Source: Branchinecta lynchi (Eukaryota > Arthropoda > Branchiopoda > Anostraca > Branchinectidae). From it: a stretch of 64,000 bases of DNA. Made by a program: the position numbers and the translations under genes. Position 1 is the first letter of the stretch; each line of letters opens with the position of its first letter. The stretch is from assembly GCA_023053575.1 (NCBI GenBank), contig JAKZAP010000005.1, positions 868,001-932,000 of the forward strand, given 5' to 3'. The notes under the pieces are model-generated. The model did no database searches. It saw only the letters and a program-made list of their open reading frames with translations, and was not told where the DNA came from. Below are positions 12,441 to 23,145 of the stretch, in pieces.

Positions 12441-14299
12441 AACATGACTACATTCTTTTTATATAGTTTGAAAACACACTTTAAGGACGTTTATCTGGGA
12501 AGTGATTACCAAATAGGCAGAAGAACCTCAGGCTAGCCAGTCAACTTGGGTTCAACCCATACTTATTTTTAATTTTGTTGTCGTGAATAGTTTTTTCGAA
12601 GCCGAAGTCTCGACCTCGGGATATCCGGCCGTGGCTTCTTAGCATATCGGAAACTTTATACTTGCCAGTTCCGCAGTATCAGCTAATCGCTCAAGCAGGT
12701 GCCTTTTCCGGTAGAGTGGGTTGTAAATTGACGAATATTTCGTGGTTACTCGAAAAGAAAGCGTTTTATTTCTGACTCTGAGGTTTCCTGTCCTTAATGA
12801 GGTTCAGTGGGCGAAAACCTATGTCGCTGCTACTCCCATACTTGTTGACATTTATGATAGTGATCAACCTGTGAGAAACATAGACCTCTTATTTCTTACG
12901 ATAGAGCAGGGAATCGAGCCGCAGAAAGGTGTCCAGCGTTGATATTATCGTACTAAGGAAGAGAACAAACTCCTGATATCTGCCCATTAAATCATTAAAT
13001 TTTCTCCCTAAACCAAAATTGTCTAATATTCTTGTTGAAAAATAGATACAGATTCTCCGACAACAACAACAGATTTGTTCGTAACACAATGCTAGACTGA
13101 CAACTTTTGTGTGTATTAAAATTTGTCGTTGATCAACACAGAAATCACAGGCTACAGAACGAAATGAAGAAAAGACAAAAGTTTACTAAGGACTAAATGC
13201 ACAAGTAATCTGAACCAGCGATTAATCGATACCGAATATAAAGGTGTAGGCTTTCTGATCTTTGGCCCCTTTACCAGTTGGTTTTAACTTATAAAACCGG
13301 TGCTTCACCACTTTGGTGCTGTAGCATTGCGGTAGTGCGCGTGCCTTTTTTTCGGCTTTAATTCATCGTCCTTTGGCTGTCAGGGTTGTAGCTCTATGGT
13401 GAGAAAGATTTTAGAACTTAAAACTTTGACGGTAAGGACCGACAATGCTATTCATTTTTTCGAGCGGCAAAGCCTTATCGTAAGACGATCAGGGATGTTA
13501 ATGTGTCGTCTACGAGTTGAAAGAGGCGGGTTTTGCGACATTTTTAAATAACAGACCAGAATTCCTCTTCGAATAGAGATTAGTATCTCATCCCTGAATG
13601 GTAGGAATTTTTTTGTTATGTATATTCAAACCCGGTTGTTGATTTACGAACACTCATGAAAGACGGCACAAATTATCAAAAAATAGCGAAGAATAGTATA
13701 CTAGACCGCCATATTTAATTGAGGGGGGAAGCTGAGGCTGAAAGGTTATCTGGACACACACCGCAGTCGCAGGTGGTCGATCGAAATTTCGTGCCCATGT
13801 GTTACTACGTTTTAAGATTGGAATTCGTATATTTTCTCTGATTACACTTCCTAATGCCGTGAATCTTTTACAATGCTTATCATCAAAGATTACAATAAAT
13901 AAATATAAATCCTGCATAGCATCTTTTCGATATTTCTCACTACCTTTTGTCAGGATTGTAACAATTATAAGTGGCCAGGATTTCTCCCCCACTCGTTAAC
14001 CCTAGGACAAACAATAGTTGAACAAAGACTGTTTGACATTGACCACACTCTCGTTTTTAAAACAGCATATTTTCCCAGAAAAACGTCATTAATTTGTGGG
14101 AATTAACAAGGTCAGAAGTGCGTCTTTGACTGGACAAGCCCCGTTAATAGGGTCAACGCCCACTTGTAAAAACATAGTTCTTTGCAAGAATGTGGTTACA
14201 AAGGGTAAAAAGTGTGATCCATCCGGAAATTTGCATCCGTGATTCAACGTGTAACTTGATCACTTCCGTCTTATAGTAAGTTCTGTTTCTTTTTCTCAG

Positions 14300-14408
14300 A
14301 TCCAAAGGATGGTGATCTCAGGCGGTCAGTTCAAACCGGACTCGGCGGCATTAAAACCGAAGGAGGTTGTATCGCTACTCCTTGAAGACGATGAACTGGA
14401 GCGGAAAT
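14300..14408 (+). CDS. INO80: INO80, post-helicase exon (IQRMVISGG segment)
   Basis: This exon encodes IQRMVISGGQFKPDS, then ALKPKEVVSLLLEDDELERK. That is the conserved segment that follows KSE in INO80 proteins, and the preceding exon ends exactly with KSE. In known INO80 structures this stretch packs against the ATPase lobes and leads into the C-terminal tail. The acceptor is TTTTTCTCAG, and the donor GTAAGT leaves one base (T) of a split codon, so the exon ends in phase 1. A 13.4-kb intron separates it from the upstream exon. The residue order matches the family with no frameshift. Confidence 0.95.
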
Positions 14409-14639
14409 GTAAGTGTTCATGCTTCACTTGGGGATTCCATTTGGGTTCTGAGGGGTTTTCTCTTATACTAAAGCTTGCATAGTGGCTGTTTCAAAACTGT
14501 CGTTTACGATGACTGCCAACGTCTTTCCTTCAGGCCAGGATTTGTGTGGGGGGGGGGGATGCTCGATCTTAGGAAATGGCCCTTAGAGCGGTCCACTAAT
14601 TATGATCCATCCATACTGAAAGTGGTGAACCGAAAGACA

Positions 14640-14785
14640 AAATGCTCCCTATTCGGGATTTGAACCCACGACCTTTGGCTTTCTAGGCTACTGCTCCACC
14701 ACTAAGCTTCAGATGGGCTTTTGAACTGTTCGCAAACCGTTACAGTAGTCAGATAGAAGCTGGCGATAGAAACAGTGATCCCCAG
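14640..14785 (-). mobile_element. tRNA-derived SINE, third copy (decayed)
   Basis: On the minus strand it reads TTCTATCTGACTACTGTAAC, a damaged A box, GAGCAGTAGCCTAG and a B box GGGTTCAAATCCC, then ATTTTGTCTTTCGGTTCACC. Order and flanking boxes match the two better copies. It lies 230 bp downstream of an INO80 exon. Confidence 0.65.
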
Positions 14786-15418
14786 TGATTCAGAGTTCAT
14801 GTTTATTTGTCCCGGAAGAAGTTCCTTCCATAATATTCTATCTTTACGTAATATTTAGGATCCATTGGTTAGATGAGAACCAGCCTCAAGATGAGCCGTT
14901 TATTCCCATTTCCCTCCTGGTATTCGTGAGTCGGCCTGAGAAGAAGTAGAAGCCGTTTTGCCGCATCCTGCAAATTATTTTAGTCGGTTTTAACCAGGAT
15001 TTACACCGTGGCGTTTTTCCTGCATTTGTACTCGGTCTCTTAATGTTGATCGTACCTATGATCTCGCCTGCCTTTCCTAGCTGTAAGTTTTATCTGACTG
15101 GTTTTCCCCAAAAAAGCGTCCACTTTTCCTCGAGAATTCATATTACACGGCTTTCAAGACAGCCGTCACTGATCCTTTATTGTCGTTTAAACGTATTAAG
15201 TGAAGCGTAATCCGTTGTCGTGTCTTATCTCGTCGTCAGGATTTGCCAGACCGGGAAATCCATCTAGCTAGAAACGACTTCCATCGTCGTCGAGGAAAAA
15301 AGTTTTCAAACTTCACAATATGTTTGTCGAGCGGAAAGATCTGTCGTCAATGTGTCACGTAAGTTAGCTTACTCAAACGGCTGGGTACTAGTCAGTGATT
15401 TTTGTAAATTTTTTTTAG

Positions 15419-15492
15419 ACCGGCAGAGACGGATAGATGAAGAAGGAAAGGAAGGGAAGAAGAGAAAGGGGACGAAAAATGATACTGCAGCG
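15419..15492 (+). CDS. INO80: INO80, lysine/arginine-rich linker exon
   Basis: The first two bases (AC) complete the split codon as Tyr. The exon then reads RQRRIDEEGKEGKKRKGTKN and DTAA. It is strongly basic, like the charged coiled-coil-prone linker after the ELEKK position of animal INO80, although the residues themselves are poorly conserved. A T-tract acceptor ending TTTAG and a GTAAGT donor flank it, and it ends in phase 0. The call rests on phase compatibility with both neighbours, the matching charge pattern and good splice sites. Similarity alone would not identify it. Confidence 0.85.
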
Positions 15493-15583
15493 GTAAGTAA
15501 GCCAGAGGATTACGGCCTTGTTGTCTACTAAAATTCTTTTTTTATTTTTTTAGAGTTTGCGTGAGGGGGGGGGGTATTATAGG

Positions 15584-17184
15584 CCCTTCGGCCAAGTGCC
15601 ATATAGCGATCGCAATTTCTGTCCGTCCGTCGGTCTGTCCAGGTTTTTCTAGTTTGGTCCACACAAGCTAGGACGATGAAACTTCGCAGGCATCAGGGAC
15701 CCGACCAGATCAACCTACAAATAATCACTTCCCTAATCCGACTTTCCCGGATCCGGGAGTCCGGAAATTATAAAGCAAAAGTGGAGCAAAATGTAGCAAA
15801 AAGAGCGCTGCCCAAATGCGGGATCGAACCATGGACCTCTGAGTCGCGAATCGACCGCTCTACCACTGCGCCAAGACTCCATGTATGAGAGAGCGAATGC
15901 GGGACTATATAGAAAGTGAATAAACCGAACAAATCTCATGAAACGATTCCACATAAGCTAGGACAATGGAACTTGTCAGGGATATTTGATGTATTAGGGA
16001 GCAAATGCGGGAGTATATATTGTTAAAGATTGAATCGGGGACCCGACCTGATTAACCTGGACATAGTCAAGATACATAAATAATAGTTCGGGCACTTCCA
16101 CACAAGCTAGGACGATGAAACTTCGCAGGCATATCAGGGACCCGACCAGACTAAGTTGGAAATAGTCACTTGCCCGATCCGACCATCGTGGGGGGAGGGG
16201 AGGTGGCGGAATACGGAAAATATGGACATTCATAACTTTCGAACGGGTGATCGGATCTTAATGAAGCTTGATATCTGGAAAGATCTCGTGTCTCAGATGT
16301 CTCGTTTTAAGTCCGGACCGGATCCGATGAATCTGGGGGGGGGGGGGAGGGTCGCAGGGGGGGGGGGGGGATCGGAAGAACAAGGCACAAGTCTTACATA
16401 CATCACTGACAGAACTGGACCGAATTTGGACACTGTGTGGGGGGAGTTGGAGGGGGGTTCCGGAATTCTGGCGATCCGTAGTTAATGTACTTCTAGGTGG
16501 GCTAGGACGATAAAACTTGGCAGGCGTATGAGGGACCCGACCAAACTAACTTGGAAATAGTCACTTGCCCGATCCGACCATCGTGGGGGGAGGGGGAGGT
16601 GGCGGAATCCGGAAAATTGCGACATGAATAACTTTTGAACGGGTTATTGGATCTTAATGAAACTTGATATCTGGAAAGATCTCTTGTCTCAGGTGTGTCA
16701 TTTCAAGTCCGGACCGGATCCGACGAATCTGGGGGGGGGGGCGGAGGGGAGAACCGGAAATCGTGTGAAACTCTGAGAGTGGAGTGATCGGGATGTAGCA
16801 AGTTTATGCGACCTAGAATGTTATTGGCGTCCGAACCGGTTCCTACCAAGGTAGGAGGAGAATTTGCAGATATGCTCCGATTTGAGTTAAACTTAACGTG
16901 GACGGGAAGAGAAGATTTTAGAGATGCGAAGTCTTATGTGTCCGAGATTCGGCCACAATGGGGGGAGGGTGTTGAAGAAGGGGGAGTCTCGGAAATGTTG
17001 TGGCTTGAATGAAACTCGGAAAATAGATATGTCGTATGCCTTAGATGACATATCTTAGGGTCGGGACCGGATCCGAGCACGATGGGGAGGGGTATCGGAC
17101 TTCCCGGGAAAATCTCAGATTAACTTTCTTGTTTCTCACACCACCAACTCGTAACAAGTGACATATGAGCTCGTAGCTCTTGTT
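15584..17184 (+). mobile_element. Satellite-bearing element, family F1, copy A
   Basis: The 5' end reads CCCTTCGGCCAAGTGCCATA, then a CTGTCCGTCCGTC run and a GATGAAACTTCG box. The core holds several diverged G-rich half-monomers with CGGACCGGATCCG (a BamHI site). The 3' end is CAAGTGACATATGAGC followed by the small hairpin GAGCT-CGT-AGCTC and then TTGTT. The same two ends recur in copy B. A tRNA-like insertion sits near the 5' end. There is no coding capacity, so it is non-autonomous. The 3' hairpin suggests rolling-circle (Helitron or Helentron-like) ancestry, but that is an inference. Confidence 0.7.
15818..15880 (-). mobile_element. tRNA-like SINE head inside F1 copy A
   Basis: On the minus strand GTCTTGGCGCAGTGGTAGAG (A box) is followed by GGTTCGATCCC (B box) with tRNA-like spacing. 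It lacks the 5' box and tail of the other SINEs, so it is a different or truncated family. It interrupts the 5' module of the satellite-bearing element. Acceptor-stem pairing is poor, so it is unlikely to be a functional tRNA. Confidence 0.6.
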
Positions 17185-17440
17185 TCAGTTATCGTGGTAT
17201 CTGATATTCTGATATCACGACCGTGGTAATTGATCGTGGTATCTGAAAGTCATCTCACTTTCATTATCACCAAAAATAGAGCCTAGGATTTTGTAAAATT
17301 GTGGGAAAGAAGTTTGGCTCTTAGTGATGTGACTGGATATCAGTTTTTCATTTGGGGTGACTTCGAAAAGCGCAATTTTGGCAATTGTAGTTTTAAAGAG
17401 AAGCCGGAGCATCAGATACCACGAAAACGTGTAGTGTAGT
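17185..17440. mobile_element. Relic of a GATACCACG-type MITE
   Basis: Inverted copies of CGTGGTATCTGA and TCAGATACCACG frame a 200-bp interior that resembles the interior of the TA-flanked MITEs elsewhere in the window (TCATCTCACTTTCATTATCA, TTTGGCTCTTAGTGATG). The outer GTTGCG ends and TA flanks are not preserved. It directly follows the F1 copy A 3' end. Confidence 0.55.
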
Positions 17441-17448
17441 GTAGACTG

Positions 17449-17744
17449 ACTATTATTTTACTTTTTTCGCACAGAATGGCTCCGTTAGCAGTTAAGGAAC
17501 TGTTTAAAGAAGCATACTTCTTCTGTAATTCCGAATTTCTTTTTATTTACAAATAGAAACGTGGGAGTAAATAGGGTTGTAAGTGTTTGACTATTAACTA
17601 TTATTTTACTTTTTTCGTACAGAATGGCTCCGTTAGCAGTTAAGGAACTGTTTAAAGAAGCATACTTCTTCTGTAATTCCGAATTTCTTTTTATTTACAA
17701 ATAGAAACGTGGGAGTAAATAGGGTTGTAAGTGTTTTCTGTTTA
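17449..17744 (+). repeat. 148-bp tandem duplication containing an exon-like mini-ORF
   Basis: Two units differ by about one base in the shared part. Each has a pyrimidine-rich TTTTACTTTTTTCG(C/T)ACAG followed by an ATG that opens a 26-codon frame starting MAPLAVKELFKEAYFFCNSE and ending at TAG (17476-17556 and 17624-17704). No family is recognised and no poly(A) signal follows. It lies between two transposable elements in an INO80 intron. Confidence 0.85.
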
Positions 17745-17937
17745 TACATGTATTATCTACCAAAATTGTACAATGTACAATAGGCAGAGGCGTCACTAGC
17801 CAAAATGTTTGTGGGGGGGACGAGGCATTTACCGACTGGCTGGTAATTTTTATGGACTGTTTCTGCAGCAAAAACGACTGTTTTCAATAACAAAAAATTA
17901 CAGTTTTGAAAAAAATCAGTGGTTTTTATGGCACTTG

Positions 17938-20900
17938 CCCTTCGGCCAAGTGCCATATAGCGATCGCAATTTCTGTCGGTCTGTCCAGGTTTTGCTAGTT
18001 CGGCCACTTCCACATAAGTTAGGACGATAAAACTTGGCAGGCGTATCAAGGACCCCAAATGATTAAGTTGGAAATAGTCACTTCCCCGATCCGAGCAACG
18101 TGGGGGGAGTGGAGGGAGGGGGCAACCGGAATCTTGAGGTATTTATAACTTTTGAACGGGTGATCGGATCTCGATGGAACTTGATATTTGGAAAGACCTC
18201 ATGCCTCAGACGACCTACTTAAAATCCGGACCGGATCCGGTGACTTTTGGGGGGTCCTGGAGGTGGCAACCGGAAATCTTGGGAAACGCTATGAGTGGAG
18301 GGATCGAGATGAAACTTGGTGGGAAGACACCTAGCAAACACTGGACACATCATTGACATAACCGAACCGATTCGGGTACTGTGGGGGGAGTGGAGGGAGG
18401 GGTAATCCGTAATCTTGAGGTATTTATAACTTTTGAACGTGTGATCGGATCTCGATGGAACTTGATATTTGGAAAAACCTCATACCTCAGACGACCCACT
18501 TAAAATCTGGACCGGATCTGGTGACTTTGGGGGGGAGCTGCAGGGGGCAACCGGAAATCTTGGGAAACGCTATGAGTGGAGGGATCGAGATGAAACTTGG
18601 TGGGAAGACACCTAGCAAACACTAGATACATCATTGACATAGCCGAGCCGATTCGGGCACTGTGGGGGAGTGGAGGGAGGGGGAATCCGGAATCTTGAGG
18701 TATTTATAACTTTTGAACGGGTGATCGGATCTCGATGGAACTTGATATTTGGAAAGACATCATACCTCAGACGACCCACTTAAAATCTGGACCGGATCCG
18801 GTGACTTTTTGGGGGAGCTGCAGGGAGCAACCGGAAATCTTGGGAAACGCTATGAGTGGAGGTATCGAGATGAAACTTGGTGTGAAGACACCTAGCAAAC
18901 ACTAGATACATCATTGACATAACCGAGCCGATTCGGGCACTGTGGGGGGAGTGGAGGAGGGGGAATCCGGAATCTTGAGGTATTTATAACTTTTGAACGG
19001 GTGATCGGATCTCGATGGAACTTGATATTTGGAAAGACCTCATGCCTCAGACGACCCACTTAAAATCCGGACCGGATCCGGTGACTTTTGGGGGGAGCTG
19101 GAGGAGGCAACCGGAAATCTTGGGAAACGCTATGAGTGGAGGGGTCGAGATGAAACTTGGTGGGAAGACACCTAGCAAACACTAGATACATCATTGACAT
19201 GACCGAGCCGATTCGGGCACTGTCGGGGGATTGGAGCGAGGGGGAATCCGGAATCTTGAGGTATTTATAACTTTTGAACGGGTGACCGGATCTCGATGAA
19301 ACTTGATATTTGGAACGACCTCATGCCTCAGACGATCCACTTAAAATCCGGACCGGATCCGGTGACTTTTGGGGGGAGCTGGAGGGGGCAACCGGAAATC
19401 TTGGGAAACGCTATGAGTGGAGGGATCGAGATGAAACTTGGTGTGAAGACACCTAGCAAACACTAGATACATCATTGACATAACCGAGCCAATTCGGGCA
19501 CTGTGGGGGGAGTGGAGGGAGGGGGAATCCGGAATCTTGAGGTATTTATAACTTTTGAACGGGTGATCGGATCTCGATGGAACTTGATATTTGGAAAGGC
19601 CTCATGCCTCAGACGACCCACTTAAAATCCGGACCGGATCCGGTGACTTTTGGGGGAGCTGGAGGGGGCAACCGGAAATCTTGGGAAACGCTATGAGTGG
19701 AGGGATAGGGATGAAACTTGGTGGGAAGACACCTAGCAAACACTAGATACATCATTGACATAGCCGAGCCGATTCGGGCACTGTGGGGGAGTGGAGGGAG
19801 GGGGAATCCGGAATCTTGAGGTATTTATAACTTTTGAACGGGTGATCGGATCTCGATGGAACTTGATATTTGGAAAGACATCATACCTCAGACGACCCAC
19901 TTAAAATCTGGACCGGATCCGGTGACTTTTTGGGGGAGCTGCAGGGAGCAACCGGAAATCTTGGGAAACGCTATGAGTGGAGGTATCGAGATGAAACTTG
20001 GTGTGAAGACACCTAGCAAACACTAGATACATCATTGACATAACCGAGCCGATTCGGGCACTGTGGGGGGAGTGGAGGAGGGGGAATCCGGAATCTTGAG
20101 GTATTTATAACTTTTGAACGGGTGATCGGATCTCGATGGAACTTGATATTTGGAAAGACCTCATGCCTCAGACGACCCACTTAAAATCCGGACCGGATCC
20201 GGTGACTTTTGGGGGGAGCTGGAGGAGGCAACCGGAAATCTTGGGAAACGCTATGAGTGGAGGGGTCGAGATGAAACTTGGTGGGAAGACACCTAGCAAA
20301 CACTAGATACATCATTGACATGACCGAGCCGATTCGGGCACTGTCGGGGGATTGGAGCGAGGGGGAATCCGGAATCTTGAGGTATTTATAAATTTTGAAC
20401 GGGTGACCGGATCTCGATGAAACTTGATATTTGGAACGACCTCATGCCTCAGACGATCCACTTAAAATCCGGACCGGATCCGGTGACTTTTGGGGGGAGC
20501 TGGAGGGGGCAACCGGAAATCTTGGGAAACGCTATGAGTGGAGGGATCGAGATGAAACTTGGTGTGAAGACACCTAGCAAACACTAGATACATCATTGAC
20601 ATAACCGAGCCAATTCGGGCACTGTGGGGGGAGTGGAGGGAGGGGGTATCCGGAATCTTGAGGTATTTATAACTTTTGAACGGGTGATCGGATCTCGATG
20701 GAACTTGATATTTGGAAAGGCCTCATGCCTCAGACGACCCACTTAAAATCCGGACCGGATCCGGTGACTTTTGGGGGAGCTGGAGGGGGCAACCGGAAAT
20801 CTTGGGAAACGCTATGAGTGGAGGGATAGGGATGAAACTTGGTGGGAAGACACCTAGCAAACACTAGATACATCATTGACATGACCGAGCCGATTCGGGC

Positions 20901-21777
20901 ACTGTCGGGGAAGTGGAGGGAGGGGGAATCCGGAATCTTGAGGTATTTATAACTTTTGAACTGGTGACCGGATCTGGATGAAACTTGATATTTGGAAAGA
21001 CCTCATGCCTCAGACGATCCACTTAAAATCCGGACCGGATCCGGTGACTTTTGGGAGGAGCTGGAGGGGGCAACCGGAAATCTTGGGAAACACTATGAGT
21101 GGAGGGATCGAGATGAAACTTGGTGTGAAGACACCTAGCAAACACTAGATACATCATTGACATAACCGAGCCAATTCGGGCACTGTGGGGGGAGTGGAGG
21201 GAGGGGGAATCTGGAATCTTGAGGTATTTATAACTTTTGAACGGGTGATCGGATCTCGATGGAACTTGATATTTGGAAAGGCCTCATGCCTCAGACGAAC
21301 CACTTAAAATCCGGACCGGATCCGGTGACTTTTGGGGGAGCTGGAGGGGGCAACCGGAAATCTTGGGAAACGCTATGAGTGGAGGGATAGGGATGAAACT
21401 TGGTGGGAAGACACCTAGCAAACACTAGATACATCATTGACATGACCGAGCCGATTCGGGCACTGTCGGGGAAGTGGAGGGAGGGGGAATCCGGAATCTT
21501 GAGGTATTTATAACTTTTGAACGGGTGACCGGATGTCGATGAAACTTGATATTTGGAAAGACCTCATGCCTCAGACGACCCACTTAAAATCCGGACCGGA
21601 TCCGGTGACTTTTGGGGGGAGCTGGAGGGGAGAATCGGAAATATTGGAAAACGCTATGAGTGGAGGGATCGAGATGAAACTTGGTGGGAAGACACCTAGC
21701 AAACACTAGATATATCATTGACATAACCGAGCCGTGCCTACTCGTAACAAGTGCCATATGAGCTCGTAGCTCTTGTT
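17938..21777 (+). mobile_element. Satellite-bearing element, family F1, copy B (expanded)
   Basis: It has the same 5' end as copy A (CCCTTCGGCCAAGTGCCATA, CTGTCC run, GGACGATAAAACTTGGCAGG box) and the same 3' end (AACAAGTGCCATATGAGC, hairpin GAGCT-CGT-AGCTC, TTGTT). Between them lies a 3.6-kb tandem array. Just before the 5' end GGCACTTG pairs with CAAGTGCC across a 9-nt loop, so the left end can also form a hairpin. The element is inserted inside a hAT-like MITE whose two halves flank it. Confidence 0.8.
18062..21732 (+). repeat. Tandem satellite, about 280-bp monomer, about 13 copies
   Basis: The phrase AATCTTGAGG recurs at 18130, 18411, 18691, 18971, 19252, 19533, 19812, 20092, 20373, 20654, 20934, 21215 and 21495, giving a period of 279-281 bp. 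Each monomer contains CCGGACCGGATCCGG, a run of G followed by AGCTGGAGG, ATGAAACTTGGTG and TATTTATAACTTTTGAACGG. Monomers are very similar, and diagnostic variants show multi-monomer blocks. The unit is itself an old dimer of halves of about 134 and 146 bp. Confidence 0.95.
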
Positions 21778-22578
21778 TAGAAAAAGCCATTGATTTTCAG
21801 AAAAGGCCATCTTTTTTCAAAAAAAACCGACTATTTTTACGAAAAATCGACCAATTATCAGAAAAACCGACTGTTTTCATGAAAAAAATCTACTGTTTTG
21901 ACGAAAAATCGTGGCGCTTCTCGCAGACTCGGTAGTTTCTACCGACTGGCCGACAGCATTGGGGGGGGGGGTCCCCCCCCCAGTCGTGACGCCCCTGACA
22001 ATAGGAAGCAGAGCACAAGACAAAATTTTGTCAGTGTATTCAGATCGTGTTTTGGATTCTTATCGACGCCACGAAGGAAAGTTTTGACGTTGAATTCTGG
22101 GATTTTGCCTTAGCACTATCGCTTGCTAATTTTTTTCTTTTTGTAACCCATTTCCGTCTTATTAGGAGCCATGAGATTTGAGATTCTGATTTAATGCATT
22201 TTGTTACTGCAGAATTGCGAAACTGGGGACCCGCGCAGCTTCTACTCTTATCTTGCGCAGAAACTGTTTGTTGGCTTTCCCAGATGACCTTGGCAAATGC
22301 GGCACGCTCTTTTTGTGATGGACTGGAGTATAACCTTTGACCCTTAAGCAAGAGCTTGTGTTATGTGTAAAGGGGCAGGGAACTGGAAATACTCTTGATT
22401 GCTAACTCTCCCTGCCGATGAAGAATCGCCGTGTACCTAGCAAAGAGCCTCACCACAACTGTCCTCAACAAACGATGTTGATTGGTTTACATAGGATTAA
22501 GGTATATTTTAAAGTATTCGTTCGGGTGACGTTTCCCGTTCTTCGAAGTTCACTGGCGGGTTTCGGACTTGGTCAGGA

Positions 22579-23145
22579 GGGTTTTCGCGAGATCTCGGAA
22601 ACAGTTTCCGACGAGCGAAGCGCATCGCGAAAACTGTGGAAAGCGATTCCTGGAAGAACTTTCCACTTTCCCGCTGGACTGATCGTGAAAACGCATGGAA
22701 AGCTGATCCTGCCGGGAAAAGTTTCCGACGAACGAAGCGCATTGCAAAAACTGTGGGAAAGCGATTCCTGGAATAACTTTCCACTTTCCCGCTGGACTGA
22801 TCGCGAAAACGCATGGAAAGCTGATCCCGCCGGGAAAATGTTGAATTACAAACTGTTTCGGAAAATATGGATCACGTAACGGTTCTTTGATTGTCATGTA
22901 TTCCATCGAAGTCACCTCAGTAATGCTTGCTATTTTTTTTGTATTTTGTCAGGGACACTTGCACTGCTACCGATACATTCAACTTTCCGCAGAGCTTTCC
23001 ACTAACCTCGTGGAATCACTTTCCGGGAAAGCTGTCTTCGGTTTCCAAAACGCGAAAACCGGTTGGAAAGTTCGGCACTTTTCCGAAGTAGCGCGAAAAT
23101 CATTGGAAAGTAATTCCGACTTTGCTTTCCAGCTCGCGAAAACCC
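22579..23145. mobile_element. Probable MITE, GGGTTTTCGCGAG ends, GGAAAG-rich interior
   Basis: GGGTTTTCGCGAG opens and CTCGCGAAAACCC closes the element, an exact 13-bp inverted repeat. The interior is packed with GGAAAG/CTTTCC and CGCGAAAAC words, and a 117-bp segment is tandemly duplicated (22604-22720 and 22721-22837). Open frames of 100-150 codons across it are artefacts of the repeat: single-base shifts between the two units break codon correspondence. Confidence 0.7.

Larger units (their letters stand above)
6370..14299 (+). other. INO80 intron sequence, mostly unrecognised
   Basis: Apart from the LINE 3' end and F9 fragment at 7.65-7.87 kb and the LINE remnant at 12.36-12.44 kb, I see no gene, RNA or clear repeat. 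Several open frames of 60-130 codons (for example near 8.4, 10.1 and 10.7 kb) lack splice sites, poly(A) signals or recognisable peptides and fit chance. Confidence 0.5.
17785..21997. mobile_element. hAT-like MITE split by a family F1 element
   Basis: The terminal inverted repeats CAGAGGCGTCACTAGCC and the reverse of CCAGTCGTGACGCCCCTG bound the element. The flanking 8 bases are ACAATAGG on both sides (17777-17784 and 21998-22005), a perfect 8-bp target-site duplication as made by hAT transposases. The MITE itself is only the parts at 17785-17937 and 21778-21997, made largely of an AAAAACCGACTGTTTT word. The 3.8 kb between them is the F1 copy B. Confidence 0.9.

Noticed and set aside
13318..13350. 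A-box-like TGTAGCATTGCGGTAGTGCG
   Set aside because: No B box at tRNA spacing and no similarity to the SINE copies.
15818..15880. Functional tRNA gene on the minus strand
   Set aside because: A and B boxes are good, but acceptor and anticodon arms do not pair well and it is embedded in a mobile element.
18062..21732. Possible CRISPR-like array because of regular repeats
   Set aside because: The repeat is a continuous satellite without unique spacers, in an animal intron.
22418..22915. Overlapping open frames of 100-153 codons on both strands
   Set aside because: They arise from a word-saturated inverted-repeat element with a 117-bp duplication. The two units are out of step in codons, so there is no conserved protein.
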